This document shows positions 26,561 through 35,236 of a stretch of 47,828 nucleotides of DNA, in pieces. This DNA comes from an uncultured Thiodictyon sp. GTDB lineage: Bacteria; Pseudomonadota; Gammaproteobacteria; Chromatiales; Chromatiaceae. The stretch covers positions 1 to 47,828 of the forward strand of contig NZ_CAJAXH010000231.1 of assembly GCF_903946935.1 (NCBI RefSeq). The letters run 5' to 3'. A program made the position numbers and the translations under genes. Under the pieces are notes generated by a model, which saw only the letters and a program-made list of their open reading frames with translations, was not told where the DNA came from and did not search any database. The stretch's first letter is position 1. Each line of letters starts with the position of its first letter.

Positions 26561-27670
26561 TCAAAAGAGGATGACGGAGCGGATGCTCTCGCCGCTGTGC
26601 ATCAGGTCGAAGGCGCGGTTGATGTCCTCCAGTGGCATGGTGTGGGTGACCATGCGGTCCACCTCGATCTCGCCAGCCAGGTAGCGCTCGACATATCCCG
26701 GCAGTTGGCTGCGGCCCTTCACGCCGCCAAAGGCCGTGCCTTTCCAGGTGCGGCCGGTCACCAGCTGGAATGGCCGGGTGCGGATCTCCTGCCCGGCGCC
26801 GGCCACGCCGATGATGGTCGACACGCCCCACCCCATGTGGCAGCACTCCAGGGCCTCGCGCATCACATCCACGTTGCCGATGCACTCGAACGAATAGTCC
26901 ACGCCGCCGTTGGTCATCTCCACGATGGCCTCGATGACGCTGCCGGTGAGTTCCGCGGGGTTGAGTGTATCGGTCGCACCCAGTTGGCGGGCCATCTCGA
27001 ACTTGGCCGGATTCATGTCGATGGCGATGATCCGCCCCGCCTTGGCCATCACCGCGCCCTGCACCACCGAGAGGCCGATGCCGCCCAGGCCGAACACGGC
27101 CACCGTCGCGCCGGGCTCGACCTTGGCCGTGTTCAACACCGCGCCGATGCCGGTGGTGATGCCGCAGCCGAGCAGGCAGACCTTGTCCAAGGGCGCCGCC
27201 GGGTTGATCTTGGCGAGCGCAATCTCCGGCACCACGGTGTATTCGGAGAAGGTCGAGCAGCCCATGTAATGGAAGATCGGCTTGCCGTGTTGGGAAAAAC
27301 GGCGGGTCCCGTCTGGCATGTAGCCGGTCCAGACCGTGGACGCGATGGACTGGCACAGGTTGGTCTTGGTGGAGTGGCAATAGGCGCACTCGCCGCACTC
27401 CGGGATGTAGAGTGGGATGACGTGGTCGCCCGGCTTGAGCCCCGTTACGCCGGGTCCGCACTCCAGCACCTCGCAGCCGCCCTCGTGGCCGAGCACGCAC
27501 GGAAAGGCGCCCTCCGGATCGGCCCCGGACAGGGTGAAGGCATCGGTATGGCAGACCCCGGAGGCGACGACTTTGAGCAGGACCTCGCCCGCCTTCGGAC
27601 CCTCGACGTCGATCTCTTCGATGGATAGTGGGCGCGCGGGCGCCCAGGCAACGGCGGCTCTGGCTTTCAT
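26561..27670 (-). CDS. adhC: S-(hydroxymethyl)glutathione dehydrogenase, class III ADH
   Basis: A 369-residue zinc enzyme from ATG at 27670, with GGAGATG upstream. Catalytic zinc ligands are in GVCHTDA and GHEGG; the structural zinc uses the [15 protein letters not shown] cluster. The Rossmann fold has [26 protein letters not shown] and the end SIRSVILF are class III signatures. It oxidises S-hydroxymethylglutathione to S-formylglutathione using NAD, and with the downstream fghA forms the glutathione-dependent formaldehyde pathway. No dedicated regulator (frmR type) is seen next to it. Confidence 0.97.
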   Translation of the reverse strand: MKARAAVAWAPARPLSIEEIDVEGPKAGEVLLKVVASGVCHTDAFTLSGADPEGAFPCVLGHEGGCEVLECGPGVTGLKPGDHVIPLYIPECGECAYCHSTKTNLCQSIASTVWTGYMPDGTRRFSQHGKPIFHYMGCSTFSEYTVVPEIALAKINPAAPLDKVCLLGCGITTGIGAVLNTAKVEPGATVAVFGLGGIGLSVVQGAVMAKAGRIIAIDMNPAKFEMARQLGATDTLNPAELTGSVIEAIVEMTNGGVDYSFECIGNVDVMREALECCHMGWGVSTIIGVAGAGQEIRTRPFQLVTGRTWKGTAFGGVKGRSQLPGYVERYLAGEIEVDRMVTHTMPLEDINRAFDLMHSGESIRSVILF

Positions 27671-27946
27671 GGGCATCTCCGGTGGGGGCTGGCGGACAAT
27701 GGCGGACGGAGCCTGCCTAATGCGGCCCGGGGGCGGGATTCGCAAGGACGGTCGCGTCTCCCGTCACGGGGACCGGTGCCCGGGGCGCGGGCACTTCGTC
27801 CATCGGCACTTGACGGCCGGGCGAGGAGGGGCCTTACTCTATGGCCTTATCATCGATCGCGACCCGGGCGGCTGCGGCCCCGTCCGCGGGCACGCCGGGA
27901 ATCGGATGGCCGGTCCTTACAATGCAATCGGATACAGATGGTTCAC

Positions 27947-28180
27947 ATGAACAGCCGCATCCACAACTTGGTCGAACGGGCACGCCGGCTTGCGCCCGCC
28001 GAGCAGGCGGCCTTGCTGTCGGCACTGCATGACATGGTGGCGCCGCCGGACCCCGCCTGGGAGGCCGCCTGGGTCAACGAGTCCCTGGACCGTCTGGCGG
28101 CCTATGGACGGCGCGAGTTGGAGGCGGTGGACTCCGACGAGGCGATGGCGCAGCTACGCAAGAAGCACGGCCTTGAATGA
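27947..28180 (+). CDS. Addiction-module antitoxin (RelB/StbD-like component)
   Basis: A 77-residue protein from ATG at 27947 (another in-frame ATG three codons earlier is possible). MNSRIHNLVERARRLAPAEQ, then ALLSALHDM and DPAWEAAWVNESLDRLAAY are typical of the small putative addiction-module component that precedes ParE/RelE toxins. Its stop overlaps a fragment encoding the end of such a toxin. It seems intact itself. Confidence 0.8.
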   Translation: MNSRIHNLVERARRLAPAEQAALLSALHDMVAPPDPAWEAAWVNESLDRLAAYGRRELEAVDSDEAMAQLRKKHGLE

Positions 28181-28259
28181 GGAGATCCTGATCGTCGCCT
28201 ACGCCCACCTGCGGCGCCGGCCCGGCTATTGGCGCGAGCGGTGGCCGGCTACCCATTAG
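28176..28259 (+). pseudogene. ParE/RelE-type toxin, C-terminal remnant
   Basis: Only the last 27 residues are readable, NEEILIVAYAHLRRRPGYWRERW and a few more, then TAG. This is the characteristic end of ParE-family toxins (HxRRxPGYWRxR). The first 70 or so residues that should follow the antitoxin are absent, so the toxin has been deleted down to its tail. Confidence 0.75.
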
Positions 28260-28425
28260 CCTAAATTCGGCAGTTCCTCACGCGAAGCCGCGAAGAAAGC
28301 GAAGAAGAACAAAAAGTTAGATCTCACGCGTCGTTCACCAGGCGGGTGTCCAGGACGACGACGATAACACACTGAAATCGCTTCGCGTTCTTCGCGGCTT
28401 CGCGTGCGAACTGCTCTTTCTAGGA
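28260..28425. repeat. Palindromic element C1
   Basis: Outer arms CCTAAATTCGGCAGTTCC and GAACTGCTCTTTCTAGG enclose inner arms CTCACGCGAAGCCGCGAAG and CTTCGCGGCTTCGCGTG. The centre contains GATAACACACTGAA and CCAGGCGGGTGTC. Same family as C2-C6, but with CGCGAAG instead of GCCAAG arms. Confidence 0.8.
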
Positions 28426-28558
28426 TTAGACACGGCGAACGACCGGCCGGGTCGGCGCCCTTGCACCCACTCCCGGAGACCCGGGCCGCGGCGGGTCGTC
28501 CACCGGCTGAAGCCTCGACCAATTGATGGGAGGCGTGCGGGCGGAAGAAACGGTTCGC

Positions 28559-28578
28559 GGCGGGGCGAATGCCCCGCC
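28559..28578 (-). terminator. Hairpin downstream of the TIR/STAND gene
   Basis: GGCGGGGC-attc-GCCCCGCC on the minus strand, a perfect 8-bp stem about 30 bases after the stop at 28608, followed by a weakly T-rich stretch (GTTTCTTCC). A plausible intrinsic terminator. Confidence 0.5.
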
Positions 28579-28607
28579 CGGCTCGGGCGCGCCATCGCCC
28601 GGTCCCG

Positions 28608-31600
28608 TCATTGCGCGGGCGGCGGGAGGGCGGCGAGTGCCGCGGTGGCGGCGCGGACCATCTGCGGATCGCGGATCTGCTCGCCGATGGACTGGGCCTG
28701 TTGCAGCAGGGACCTGGCCTTCTCGACCTCGCCCAGGCGGGCGTAGGCGAGGCCGAGGCTGCCGAGCGCGGCGCCCTCGACGCGCCGGTCGCCGATCTCG
28801 CGGTGGATGACGAGTGCCTGCTCGTAGTACCCGATGGCCTTCTCGACCTCGGCCAGCAAGCGATGTGCCGACCCGATGGTCCCGAGTATCCGCCCGACCC
28901 GGCCGCGGTCCATGCCGGCCTGCACGGCCAGGTCCAGGAAGGGCGCCAGCACCGCCAGGCCCTCGCGGACCCGGCCGTGTTCCTGAAGCCACTGGGCGGC
29001 CGGGCCGAGCAGTCCCTCGGCCCGATCGAACTCACCGGCATCGAAGAGGTGATGACCGGCCTCAATGCGCACCTCGAGAACGGGCGAGTCCTGCGCCTGC
29101 GCCTCCAGGTAGTCCCCCAGCCGCCGATGCACCGCCCGCAGCAGGGGCGGGTCGGGCGGATAGGCGGCGGTGACGAAGGCGAGGGTGGCCGGGTGCAGGG
29201 CGAAGCGCAGGACCCGGTCGGTGCCGCCGCCCGGGCGCCGCACGCGCGACTCCTCCTGCTCCAAGAGCGAGGTCGCGCGCAGCCGCTGCGCGGTGGCCTC
29301 GACCGCCTCGGTCGGGGCCTGGGGGTCGCCGAGCCGTTGCAGCAGGTCCCAGTCGGCCGGGCGGCGCAGGGCGGTCATGCGGTAGAGGAAGCGCCGTGCC
29401 GGGTCGTCGAGCACCCGCTCCCAGATCGCCCGCAGCAGCAGGTCGTCCTGCAGGAGCGCGGCGACCCGCGGCAGGGCGGGCTCCACCAGTCGGGTCCACT
29501 CCCGTTCCAGGTCCGCCGCGCCCGGCGGGACGGGCAGCGCCCAGTCGCCGTGGCGGTCGCACCAGCAGGCCAGGGCGTCGGCCACCAGGTCCGCGGCATA
29601 GTCCACCGCGCGGGGGTGGCCGGCGAGCCGCCCGGCCAGGCGGGCGCGGGTTTCGGGGTGCAGGCGCGCGAGCGCCGGGTGCCAGCCGGTGAGCCGGTAG
29701 AGTGCATCCGGCGGGAGCGGGCCGAGCGGCAGGGTGGCCGGGGCCAGGTCGGGGTTGCGGTAGCGGCAACTGGCGAGCAGGTGCAGGCGCCCGGATTCCT
29801 GGGCGAGCCGCGCGGTCTCGCGCCAGAGGGTGGCGAGCGCCGGGCCCGCCCAGTCGGCGAAGGCGTCGGGGTCCTCCGGGTCGCCCGCTCCTGCCCCCAT
29901 AGGCGGGACGGCGGCGGGGCCGATCAGGAGCGATTCCAGGTTGTCCAGATAGAGGACGAGGCCCGGGGCGTTGTCGATCGCGACCTGGAGGAAGGCCAGG
30001 AAGCGCCGCGCCGGGTCGGCGACGCGGTCGACCTGCTGGACCACCGGCTCCCAGTCGTGCCCGAAGCGCCCGCGGCACCACTCGAGCAACTGCCCGACCA
30101 GGGCCTCGGCCGGGTCGCGGTGGCCCACGGTCTCCTGGCACCAGAGGGTGCAGACGCCCACCCCGTCGGGGCTGAGCCAGGGCAGGACCTGCTGGGCCAG
30201 GGTGCTCTTGCCCAGGCCACCCAGGCCCTGGATGACCAGGACACGCTCGCCCCGGCGCAGCCGGCGGCGGATGCCGTGCTGCTCGGGGCGCCGGCCGATG
30301 AAGCCGGCGCTCAGGACGCGGCGGTTGCCCGGACCCCGGAAGCGGCGCTGCGGCTGTTCCTCGATTGGCGGCCGCCCGGCCGGGGCGGGGATGGAGAGCG
30401 GCCACTCGGGGCCGCGGCGGTAGAACACGAGCTGCGCCCAGGCGAAGGGGAAGGGGTCGGCGCCGGCCGCGGGCGCCGCGCGGGCGCCCCGCGTCGGGGC
30501 CGGTTCGCCGGGGCGGTGGCGGGGCTCGCCCTCGCCCAGCGGGCGGGCCAGGGCGGCGCGCGCCTGGCGCACCGCGTCGCGGGTGGGGAGCCCCTCGGCG
30601 ATGGCCTGGTAGAGCGCCTCCTCGGCGCGGGTGGAGAGCGCATCGACGATGGGGCCGCCGTAGCCGACCACCTCGGTGACCCCGCTCGGTGGGGACCATG
30701 GGGCAGCGCTGCGCGGTGGCGCGGCTCAAGCGCCAGGACTCCGCCTCCCAGTCGAGCAGCGAGCCCTCCGGGGCCGAGACGTTGACCACCAGCCGGAAGG
30801 GGGCGGTGGGGGCCTTGAGCAGGTTGAGCCCGTCGCCCGTGCCGCCGCCGGTGTCGGTGCGCAGCAGGTCGATCAGGCCGTCGCGGACCAGGAAGCGGTC
30901 GTCGCCCCCCGGGTCCCCAGGCAGGTCGCCGGGGTTCAGGAGTTCCCAGGGCAGGGCGAGCAGGGCGGGGTCGTCGGCGCGGACCTGGATGACCGGGCGC
31001 GGGCGGTCGGGGCCGATCAGTGCCGTGAGCCGGGCGGCGCCGGCCGGGTCGAACAGGGTGCGGAAGAGCCGCCCGCCCAGGGCGCGGGCCTGGCGGAAGA
31101 GGTCGGTGCGCGCGGGGCCGGGCGCGACGGGCAGGCGTTGCAGGCGGGCATAGTCGAGCCAGGCGAGGCGGAAACCGGGGTCGGCCCAGGGCACCGGGAC
31201 CTGCCGGGTCTGGCCCTCGGGGTCGGTGACGGCGAGCGCGCCCTCGTGCGCGGTCAGGACGAAGACCAGGTCGCGCCCCAGGACCAGGCGGCGGCGGTCG
31301 GCGAGCGGCAACCGGGCCGGGTCGCCGACGACCCGCAGCAGTGCATCGGCGGCGCGTGCGGCATCGCGGTCGGTGGCGTCGATCGCCAGGGTGGCGGCCA
31401 GGATAGCGGGGAGGCGCACCGGGTCGATGCGCAGCGGCAGCAGGCGCCCGAGCGGGCCGTGACCGGCCATGTAGCTGGTCCATTCCTGCTTCACCCAGGC
31501 CCGCTCGGGGGTGTGCTGGGAGACGATCAGGGCCAGATACCGGCTCCGCTCCAGGGCGTCGCTCAGGCGGATGACGACGTTGTCGCCCGGGCCGATGTCC

Positions 31601-31767
31601 TGGCAGTCGAGGAAGACGCGCAGCCCCAGGGCCTTAAGCCGCTCGGCAAGCGTCAGGACCCAGGGTTGGTCTGGCGTGGCGTGCGAGAGGAAGAGGTCAT
31701 ACTCGCCGCCCGGCGCACCGTCAGCGGTCTGGTCCCGGTTCTGGGCTGGGGCTTGGGGTTCCGGCAT
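28608..31767 (-). pseudogene. TIR-CHAT-NB-ARC-TPR protein, CHAT core deleted and frameshifted
   Basis: Read from ATG at 31767, residues 22-130 are a TIR domain (YDLFLSHATPDQPW, DIGPGDN, WVKQEW with the candidate catalytic E95). Residues 165-358 are the first half of a CHAT domain (LPWELL at 272-277). Near 30680-30695 this frame breaks. The protein resumes in another frame with GVTEVVGYGGPIVDALSTR, the last part of a CHAT domain, so the middle with the expected His and Cys is missing. The second part (28608 to about 30685, some 690 residues) has an NB-ARC core (Walker A GLGGLGKST, Walker B LVLYLDN), a helical arm and C-terminal TPRs (KAIGYYEQALVIHREIG, EKARSLLQQAQSIGEQI). A tidy deletion whose size is not a multiple of three would explain everything. 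The first frame remains open to 29062 but reads as non-protein. This is an immune-type STAND gene, probably inactive, unless an assembly error caused the break. Confidence 0.8.
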
Positions 31768-31868
31768 GGTCCGCTGCCTCGGGCGTGGATGGTGACGGGG
31801 CGATTAGAGCATTGAGGGCGGGCTTGTGGCCAGCGCCTTCTGGGGGCGGCGGTGGCCTTGTCAATCAA

Positions 31869-32033
31869 CCTAAACCCGGGAATCGCTCACGCCAAGGCGC
31901 CAAGCTCGCCAAGAAATACAATCGGGTAGAACCACTATCCAGATCACGGTCCGGGTGACTGTCGCAGGGCTGATAACGCACTGAAAAGCCTTGGCTAGCT
32001 TGGCGCCTTGGCGTGACAACTGCTCTTTCTAGG
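31869..32033. repeat. Palindromic element C2
   Basis: Arms CTCACGCCAAGGCGCCAAG and CTTGGCGCCTTGGCGTGA, outer flanks CCTAAACCC and AACTGCTCTTTCTAGG. The centre contains GGTCCGGGTGACTG and GATAACGCACTGAA. It lies between the divergent TIR/STAND and RHH genes. Confidence 0.85.
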
Positions 32034-32102
32034 AGCAATGGTACGGCCGGGCGCTGCGAGTCTCCCGCGCACCCAAGGCCGGCCGCGGGGACGCATCCGG
32101 CC

Positions 32103-32130
32103 TTGACAAAACCCGTGGGAGGTCTAATAT
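32103..32130 (+). promoter_or_regulatory. Sigma-70 promoter of the RHH regulator gene
   Basis: A perfect -35 TTGACA (32103-32108), 16-base spacer and -10 TAATAT (32125-32130), about 40 bases before the ATG at 32171. Confidence 0.75.
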
Positions 32131-32159
32131 ACCATCCATGCAGATGGTCAGCGGATGGT
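32131..32159. promoter_or_regulatory. Probable operator with ACCATC/GATGGT repeats
   Basis: ACCATCC (32131-32137), GATGGT (32143-32148) and GGATGGT (32153-32159) lie directly after the -10 box. Short inverted and direct repeats of this kind suit binding of several ribbon-helix-helix dimers, so the regulator encoded at 32171 probably represses itself. Confidence 0.55.
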
Positions 32160-32170
32160 AAAGGCACGAG

Positions 32171-32584
32171 ATGACTGTACACGATATTCGACCGAAGGGC
32201 GCCGACAGCGAGAAGATTACGATCAACCTGGGGCTCGTCGACCTCGGACAGATCGACCTGCTGGTGCAGGAGGGGTTTTACTCCAACCGCACCGACCTGA
32301 TCCGCACCGCGATCCGTAACCAACTGACGACGCACGCCGAGGCGCTGCGCCAGACCATCGCCCGCAAGAGCCTGGTCCTCGGGTTGCAACACTATTCACG
32401 CGCCGACCTGGAGGCCGTGCAGCAGGCGGGGCAGCGGCTGCAGATCCAGGTGCTGGGGCTCGCCAGCATCGCCGCCGACGTCTCACCGGAGTTGGCGCTG
32501 GCCACCATCGAGTCGTTGGTGGTGCTGGGCGCCCTGCACGCCAGCCCGGCGGTCAAGGCCGCGCTCGCCGGACGCATCCGGTAA
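32171..32584 (+). CDS. Ribbon-helix-helix (CopG-like) regulator
   Basis: A 137-residue protein. EKITINLGLVDLGQIDLLVQ, then GFYSNRTDLIRTAIRNQL is a ribbon-helix-helix DNA-binding unit (about residues 14-52). The rest is a helical extension with many Ala and Leu (QAGQRLQIQVLGLASIAADV). It is preceded by a strong promoter with operator-like repeats and followed 148 bases later by a PHB-depolymerase-like esterase. To my recollection such regulators recur beside that esterase family, so joint function is likely. No toxin gene is adjacent. Confidence 0.8.
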   Translation: MTVHDIRPKGADSEKITINLGLVDLGQIDLLVQEGFYSNRTDLIRTAIRNQLTTHAEALRQTIARKSLVLGLQHYSRADLEAVQQAGQRLQIQVLGLASIAADVSPELALATIESLVVLGALHASPAVKAALAGRIR

Positions 32585-32732
32585 CGGCCATGGCGCCCGC
32601 ACCAGCCCAGGCGATGAACGTGGCGGGCGCCTTGACCGTTCCCCCACCCCGCCCTCCCCCAATAGGGGAGGGAGAAGTGGAGCGCGCTCCCGGCGCGACC
32701 TTCACGGTAGAAACGCACAGGAGCAGACAACG

Positions 32733-33860
32733 ATGAACGAACAGATGCTCGCCGGTATGCGCGAGGCGATTGCCCGGCTGCAACACGACGGTCCAGTCGC
32801 CGCCACCGGCAAGATTCAGCAGACACTGCGCGACCTGATGGCCGCTGGTGCCTGGGCCGGCAACCCCACCACCCGGCGCGACGGCGCGCCCGCGGACCTG
32901 ATCGAGCGGGCCGGCGACACGGTGGCCGACTGGTTGGCCAAAGCGGGCCGCTTGGCACCGCCGCAGGGGCCGGTGGCGGCACCGCGCACGGGCGCTCACG
33001 CCGCCCCCGCCGCGCCGGGCCAATTCCTCACCGGCAGCTTCACCAATGAGGCCGGCACCCGCGCCTACAAGCTCTATATCCCGACCGTCTATGCGGATCA
33101 GGCCCTGCCGCTGGTGGTCATGCTGCATGGCTGCGGTCAGGACCCGGACGACTTCGCCGCCGGCACCCGGTTGAATGCGATCGCGGAAGAGCAGCCCTGC
33201 CTGGTGCTGTACCCGGCGGCCAGCGGCAGCGGGTGCTGGAACTGGTTCAACGCCGGCGATCAACAGCGCGACCAGGGCGAGCCGTCCATCATCGCGGGCA
33301 TGACCCGGGAGGTGATGGCGACCTACCGGGTCGATCCGGCACGGATCTATTGTGCCGGGATGTCGGCCGGCGGGGCGATGGCGGCGATCATGGGCGTCAC
33401 CTATCCCGATCTCTTCGCCGCCATCGGCGTACACTCCGGCCTACCCTATGCGGCGGCGACCGACCTGGTATCCGGGATGGCGGCCATGCGGGGCGGCGGC
33501 GCGGCGCCCGCCAGCGCCGACCTGCATGGGCTACCGATCATCGTATTCCATGGCGACCGCGACTCGACGGTTCATCCGCGCAACAGTGAGCACATCATGA
33601 CCCAGTCCATTGCGACTGGGAGGGCGGCGCAGGTCAATACCGGGCAAGCGGGGGCCGGTCATGCCTATACCCAAAGGGTGCATGAAGGGGCTGACGGTAC
33701 GGTGATGGCCGAGCACTGGCTGGTGCATGGGGCGGGTCACGCCTGGTCCGGCGGCAGCGACCGCGGCCGTTTCACCGATGACCGGGGGCCCGATGCGTCG
33801 CGGGAGATGATGCGGTTTTTCGCGGCGCAGTCGCGGCTGGCCGCGGCGCAGAGGGCATGA
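32733..33860 (+). CDS. PHB depolymerase family esterase
   Basis: A 375-residue alpha/beta hydrolase. The N-terminal 95 residues are helical and then Ala/Pro-rich linker. The catalytic domain starts with RAYKLYIPTVYADQALPLVV and has the oxyanion motif LHGCGQD, nucleophile S211 in GMSAGGAM, FHGDRDSTVH with the acid residue, and HGAGHAWSGG with the catalytic His. It has no signal peptide, so it acts inside the cell, perhaps on polyhydroxyalkanoate granules or another polyester or polysaccharide ester; the family is broad. Its TGA stop lies inside a GACACCGC palindrome. Confidence 0.85.
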   Translation: MNEQMLAGMREAIARLQHDGPVAATGKIQQTLRDLMAAGAWAGNPTTRRDGAPADLIERAGDTVADWLAKAGRLAPPQGPVAAPRTGAHAAPAAPGQFLTGSFTNEAGTRAYKLYIPTVYADQALPLVVMLHGCGQDPDDFAAGTRLNAIAEEQPCLVLYPAASGSGCWNWFNAGDQQRDQGEPSIIAGMTREVMATYRVDPARIYCAGMSAGGAMAAIMGVTYPDLFAAIGVHSGLPYAAATDLVSGMAAMRGGGAAPASADLHGLPIIVFHGDRDSTVHPRNSEHIMTQSIATGRAAQVNTGQAGAGHAYTQRVHEGADGTVMAEHWLVHGAGHAWSGGSDRGRFTDDRGPDASREMMRFFAAQSRLAAAQRA

Positions 33861-33878
33861 CACCGCCGCAGCGGTGTC
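33859..33878. repeat. GACACCGC palindrome, copy 3
   Basis: GACACCGC-cgca-GCGGTGTC, overlapping the esterase stop codon. It is preceded by GCGGCGCAGAG (33843-33853) as in copy 2. Confidence 0.85.
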
Positions 33879-33890
33879 ATGAGGGGCTAG

Positions 33891-34074
33891 CCTGGATTTC
33901 TCACAAGTCTCACGCCAAGACGCCAAGATCGCCAAGAAAACAGTCAATGAGTCGATAACGGGCACCCGAATCGACGCGCCGACGAAATCGCCAACATTCC
34001 TGATACTGCTCTCACACTCAAGAACTTGGCGTGCTTGGCGCCTTGGCGCCTTGGCGTGACATATTCGGTCTAGG
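33891..34074. repeat. Palindromic element C3
   Basis: Left arm CTCACGCCAAGACGCCAAG; right arm CTTGGCGCCTTGGCGCC with TTGGCGTGA, one unit longer than in other copies. Outer flanks ATTTCTCACAAGT and ATATTCGGTCTAGG are shared with C6. It lies between the convergent esterase and gvpF/L genes. Confidence 0.85.
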
Positions 34075-34093
34075 GTGCGGCGCTGCCGTCCGA

Positions 34094-34861
34094 TCAGAGC
34101 TGGATGTCCATCTCGACGAAATTGTGCGGCGCCCACGGGCCGGTAAAGTCGAAGGCATAATTGTCATCGAATGGGTGGGCCGCCTGCCCCACCACCGCCT
34201 CGAAGCGCTGCAAGTCGTCGCGGCGCACCAGGCAGGCGAGGTTCATGATCTCTTTCTCGTTGCGGCATTTGTTGCGCTTGATCTCGCGGCAACAGGTGCG
34301 CATCACGGTCTCGACCTGCTCGGTATAGGTCTCCCGGTCCTCGTCCAGCAGGGCACCGAAGCGGCTACCCAGGGTGATCATCTGGTCCTGGGACAGGTTA
34401 GGGCCGTCGCTGAAAAAGTCATCGCGCAGGTCCCGCAATTCGGCGTGGACGGCGATGAAGTACTCAAAGATATTGGGCACATCCCAGGTCACGCGCAGGC
34501 CCATCTCCACGCAATCGGCCACCCGATTGAGCTGGTCGACAAAGACCTCGTGATTGTCGCGCAGGATGCGCAGGAGTCCGGCATCGTCGTCCGCCAGCAG
34601 ACCGAAGGCGGTCGGCAGCGGCGTGACCGTTTTCAGCAGTTGCTTCAACACCTCCTGATGGGCGGCCATATTGCGGCGCTGGGGGCGGATGCGGGCGGCC
34701 TTGAGGTTACTGACCACCGCGGCGACACCCGCATCGGCGATGGTGTAGACCTCGGCCCCCTCCAGCCCGATCGGCCCCAGGTCTTGCTGGCCCCGATCGA
34801 AGACGATCGCGTAGATATAGCGCCCGGCCGCCGCGCTCGAATTATTCGCCTTGTCTGTCAC
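34094..34861 (-). CDS. gvpF: Gas vesicle protein GvpF/GvpL family
   Basis: A 255-residue protein using GTG at 34861 (VTDKANNSSAAAG), preceded by GTGAGAG; another in-frame GTG at 34912 would add 17 residues. The family opening GRYIYAIVFDRG is clear. HQEVLKQLLKTVTPLPTAFG and GLRVTWDV with NIFEYFIAVH are typical of GvpF/GvpL, minor proteins thought to act as chaperones or nucleators for GvpA during assembly. F and L types cannot be separated from this alone. It follows gvpA after 156 bases containing a large stem-loop. Confidence 0.88.
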   Translation of the reverse strand: MTDKANNSSAAAGRYIYAIVFDRGQQDLGPIGLEGAEVYTIADAGVAAVVSNLKAARIRPQRRNMAAHQEVLKQLLKTVTPLPTAFGLLADDDAGLLRILRDNHEVFVDQLNRVADCVEMGLRVTWDVPNIFEYFIAVHAELRDLRDDFFSDGPNLSQDQMITLGSRFGALLDEDRETYTEQVETVMRTCCREIKRNKCRNEKEIMNLACLVRRDDLQRFEAVVGQAAHPFDDNYAFDFTGPWAPHNFVEMDIQL

Positions 34862-34919
34862 TGGTGCTCTCACTTTGACTGAATCAGGCCAAGAGCAAGT
34901 GGAATCACGCACAGCCGAA

Positions 34920-34954
34920 AACCGGGTTCGCGCGGTTTCCCACCCGACCCGGTT
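34920..34954. terminator. Stem-loop between gvpA and gvpF/L
   Basis: AACCGGGT (34920-34927) pairs with ACCCGGTT (34947-34954) around a 19-base loop. It may protect or partly terminate the gvpA message, which must be made in great excess over gvpF/L. There is no T-run. Confidence 0.45.
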
Positions 34955-35017
34955 AAGGCGATGCCGTCCGCCTGCCTATGGCATCAAAACGGCATCTCGC
35001 AGGCGCTCAATGCGCTA

Positions 35018-35236
35018 TCAGGCCGGCGCGGCGGCGGGGGCGGTGAGGCCGATGGCCTCGGCATACTTCAGGTAGGTCTCGACCGAGGCGATGACCACAC
35101 GGGCTTCGATGGCGAGCAGCTCGATACCGACCAGGGAGACCTTCAACCACGCATCGATCACGATGCCTTTATCCAGAATGCGGTCAACGACTTCGGCCAG
35201 ACTGGAGGAATCGGTGGAATTGGCGACTTTTGCCAT
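35018..35236 (-). CDS. gvpA: Gas vesicle structural protein GvpA
   Basis: A 72-residue protein from ATG at 35236 ([19 protein letters not shown]), with AGAGGG upstream. The core [39 protein letters not shown] and [13 protein letters not shown] is the highly conserved GvpA sequence. GvpA monomers stack into ribs forming the gas-permeable shell that gives cells buoyancy. Only gvpF/L follows. No gvpN, K, J, G, V or W gene is in the window, so the rest of the cluster must be elsewhere or this is an extra copy. Confidence 0.97.
   Translation of the reverse strand: MAKVANSTDSSSLAEVVDRILDKGIVIDAWLKVSLVGIELLAIEARVVIASVETYLKYAEAIGLTAPAAAPA

Noticed and set aside
26550-27500. N-terminal extension of fghA through adhC
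   Set aside because: The same frame is open, but the family start is at 26549 and the extension is the Arg/Gly-rich shadow of adhC.
29062-30680. Continuation of the TIR/CHAT frame beyond the break
   Set aside because: It stays open by GC bias but reads as Arg/Pro/Gly-rich sequence; the true protein continues in another frame.
28569-30785. 738-residue plus-strand frame opposite the TIR/STAND gene
   Set aside because: Antisense shadow; the minus strand has Walker motifs and TPRs.
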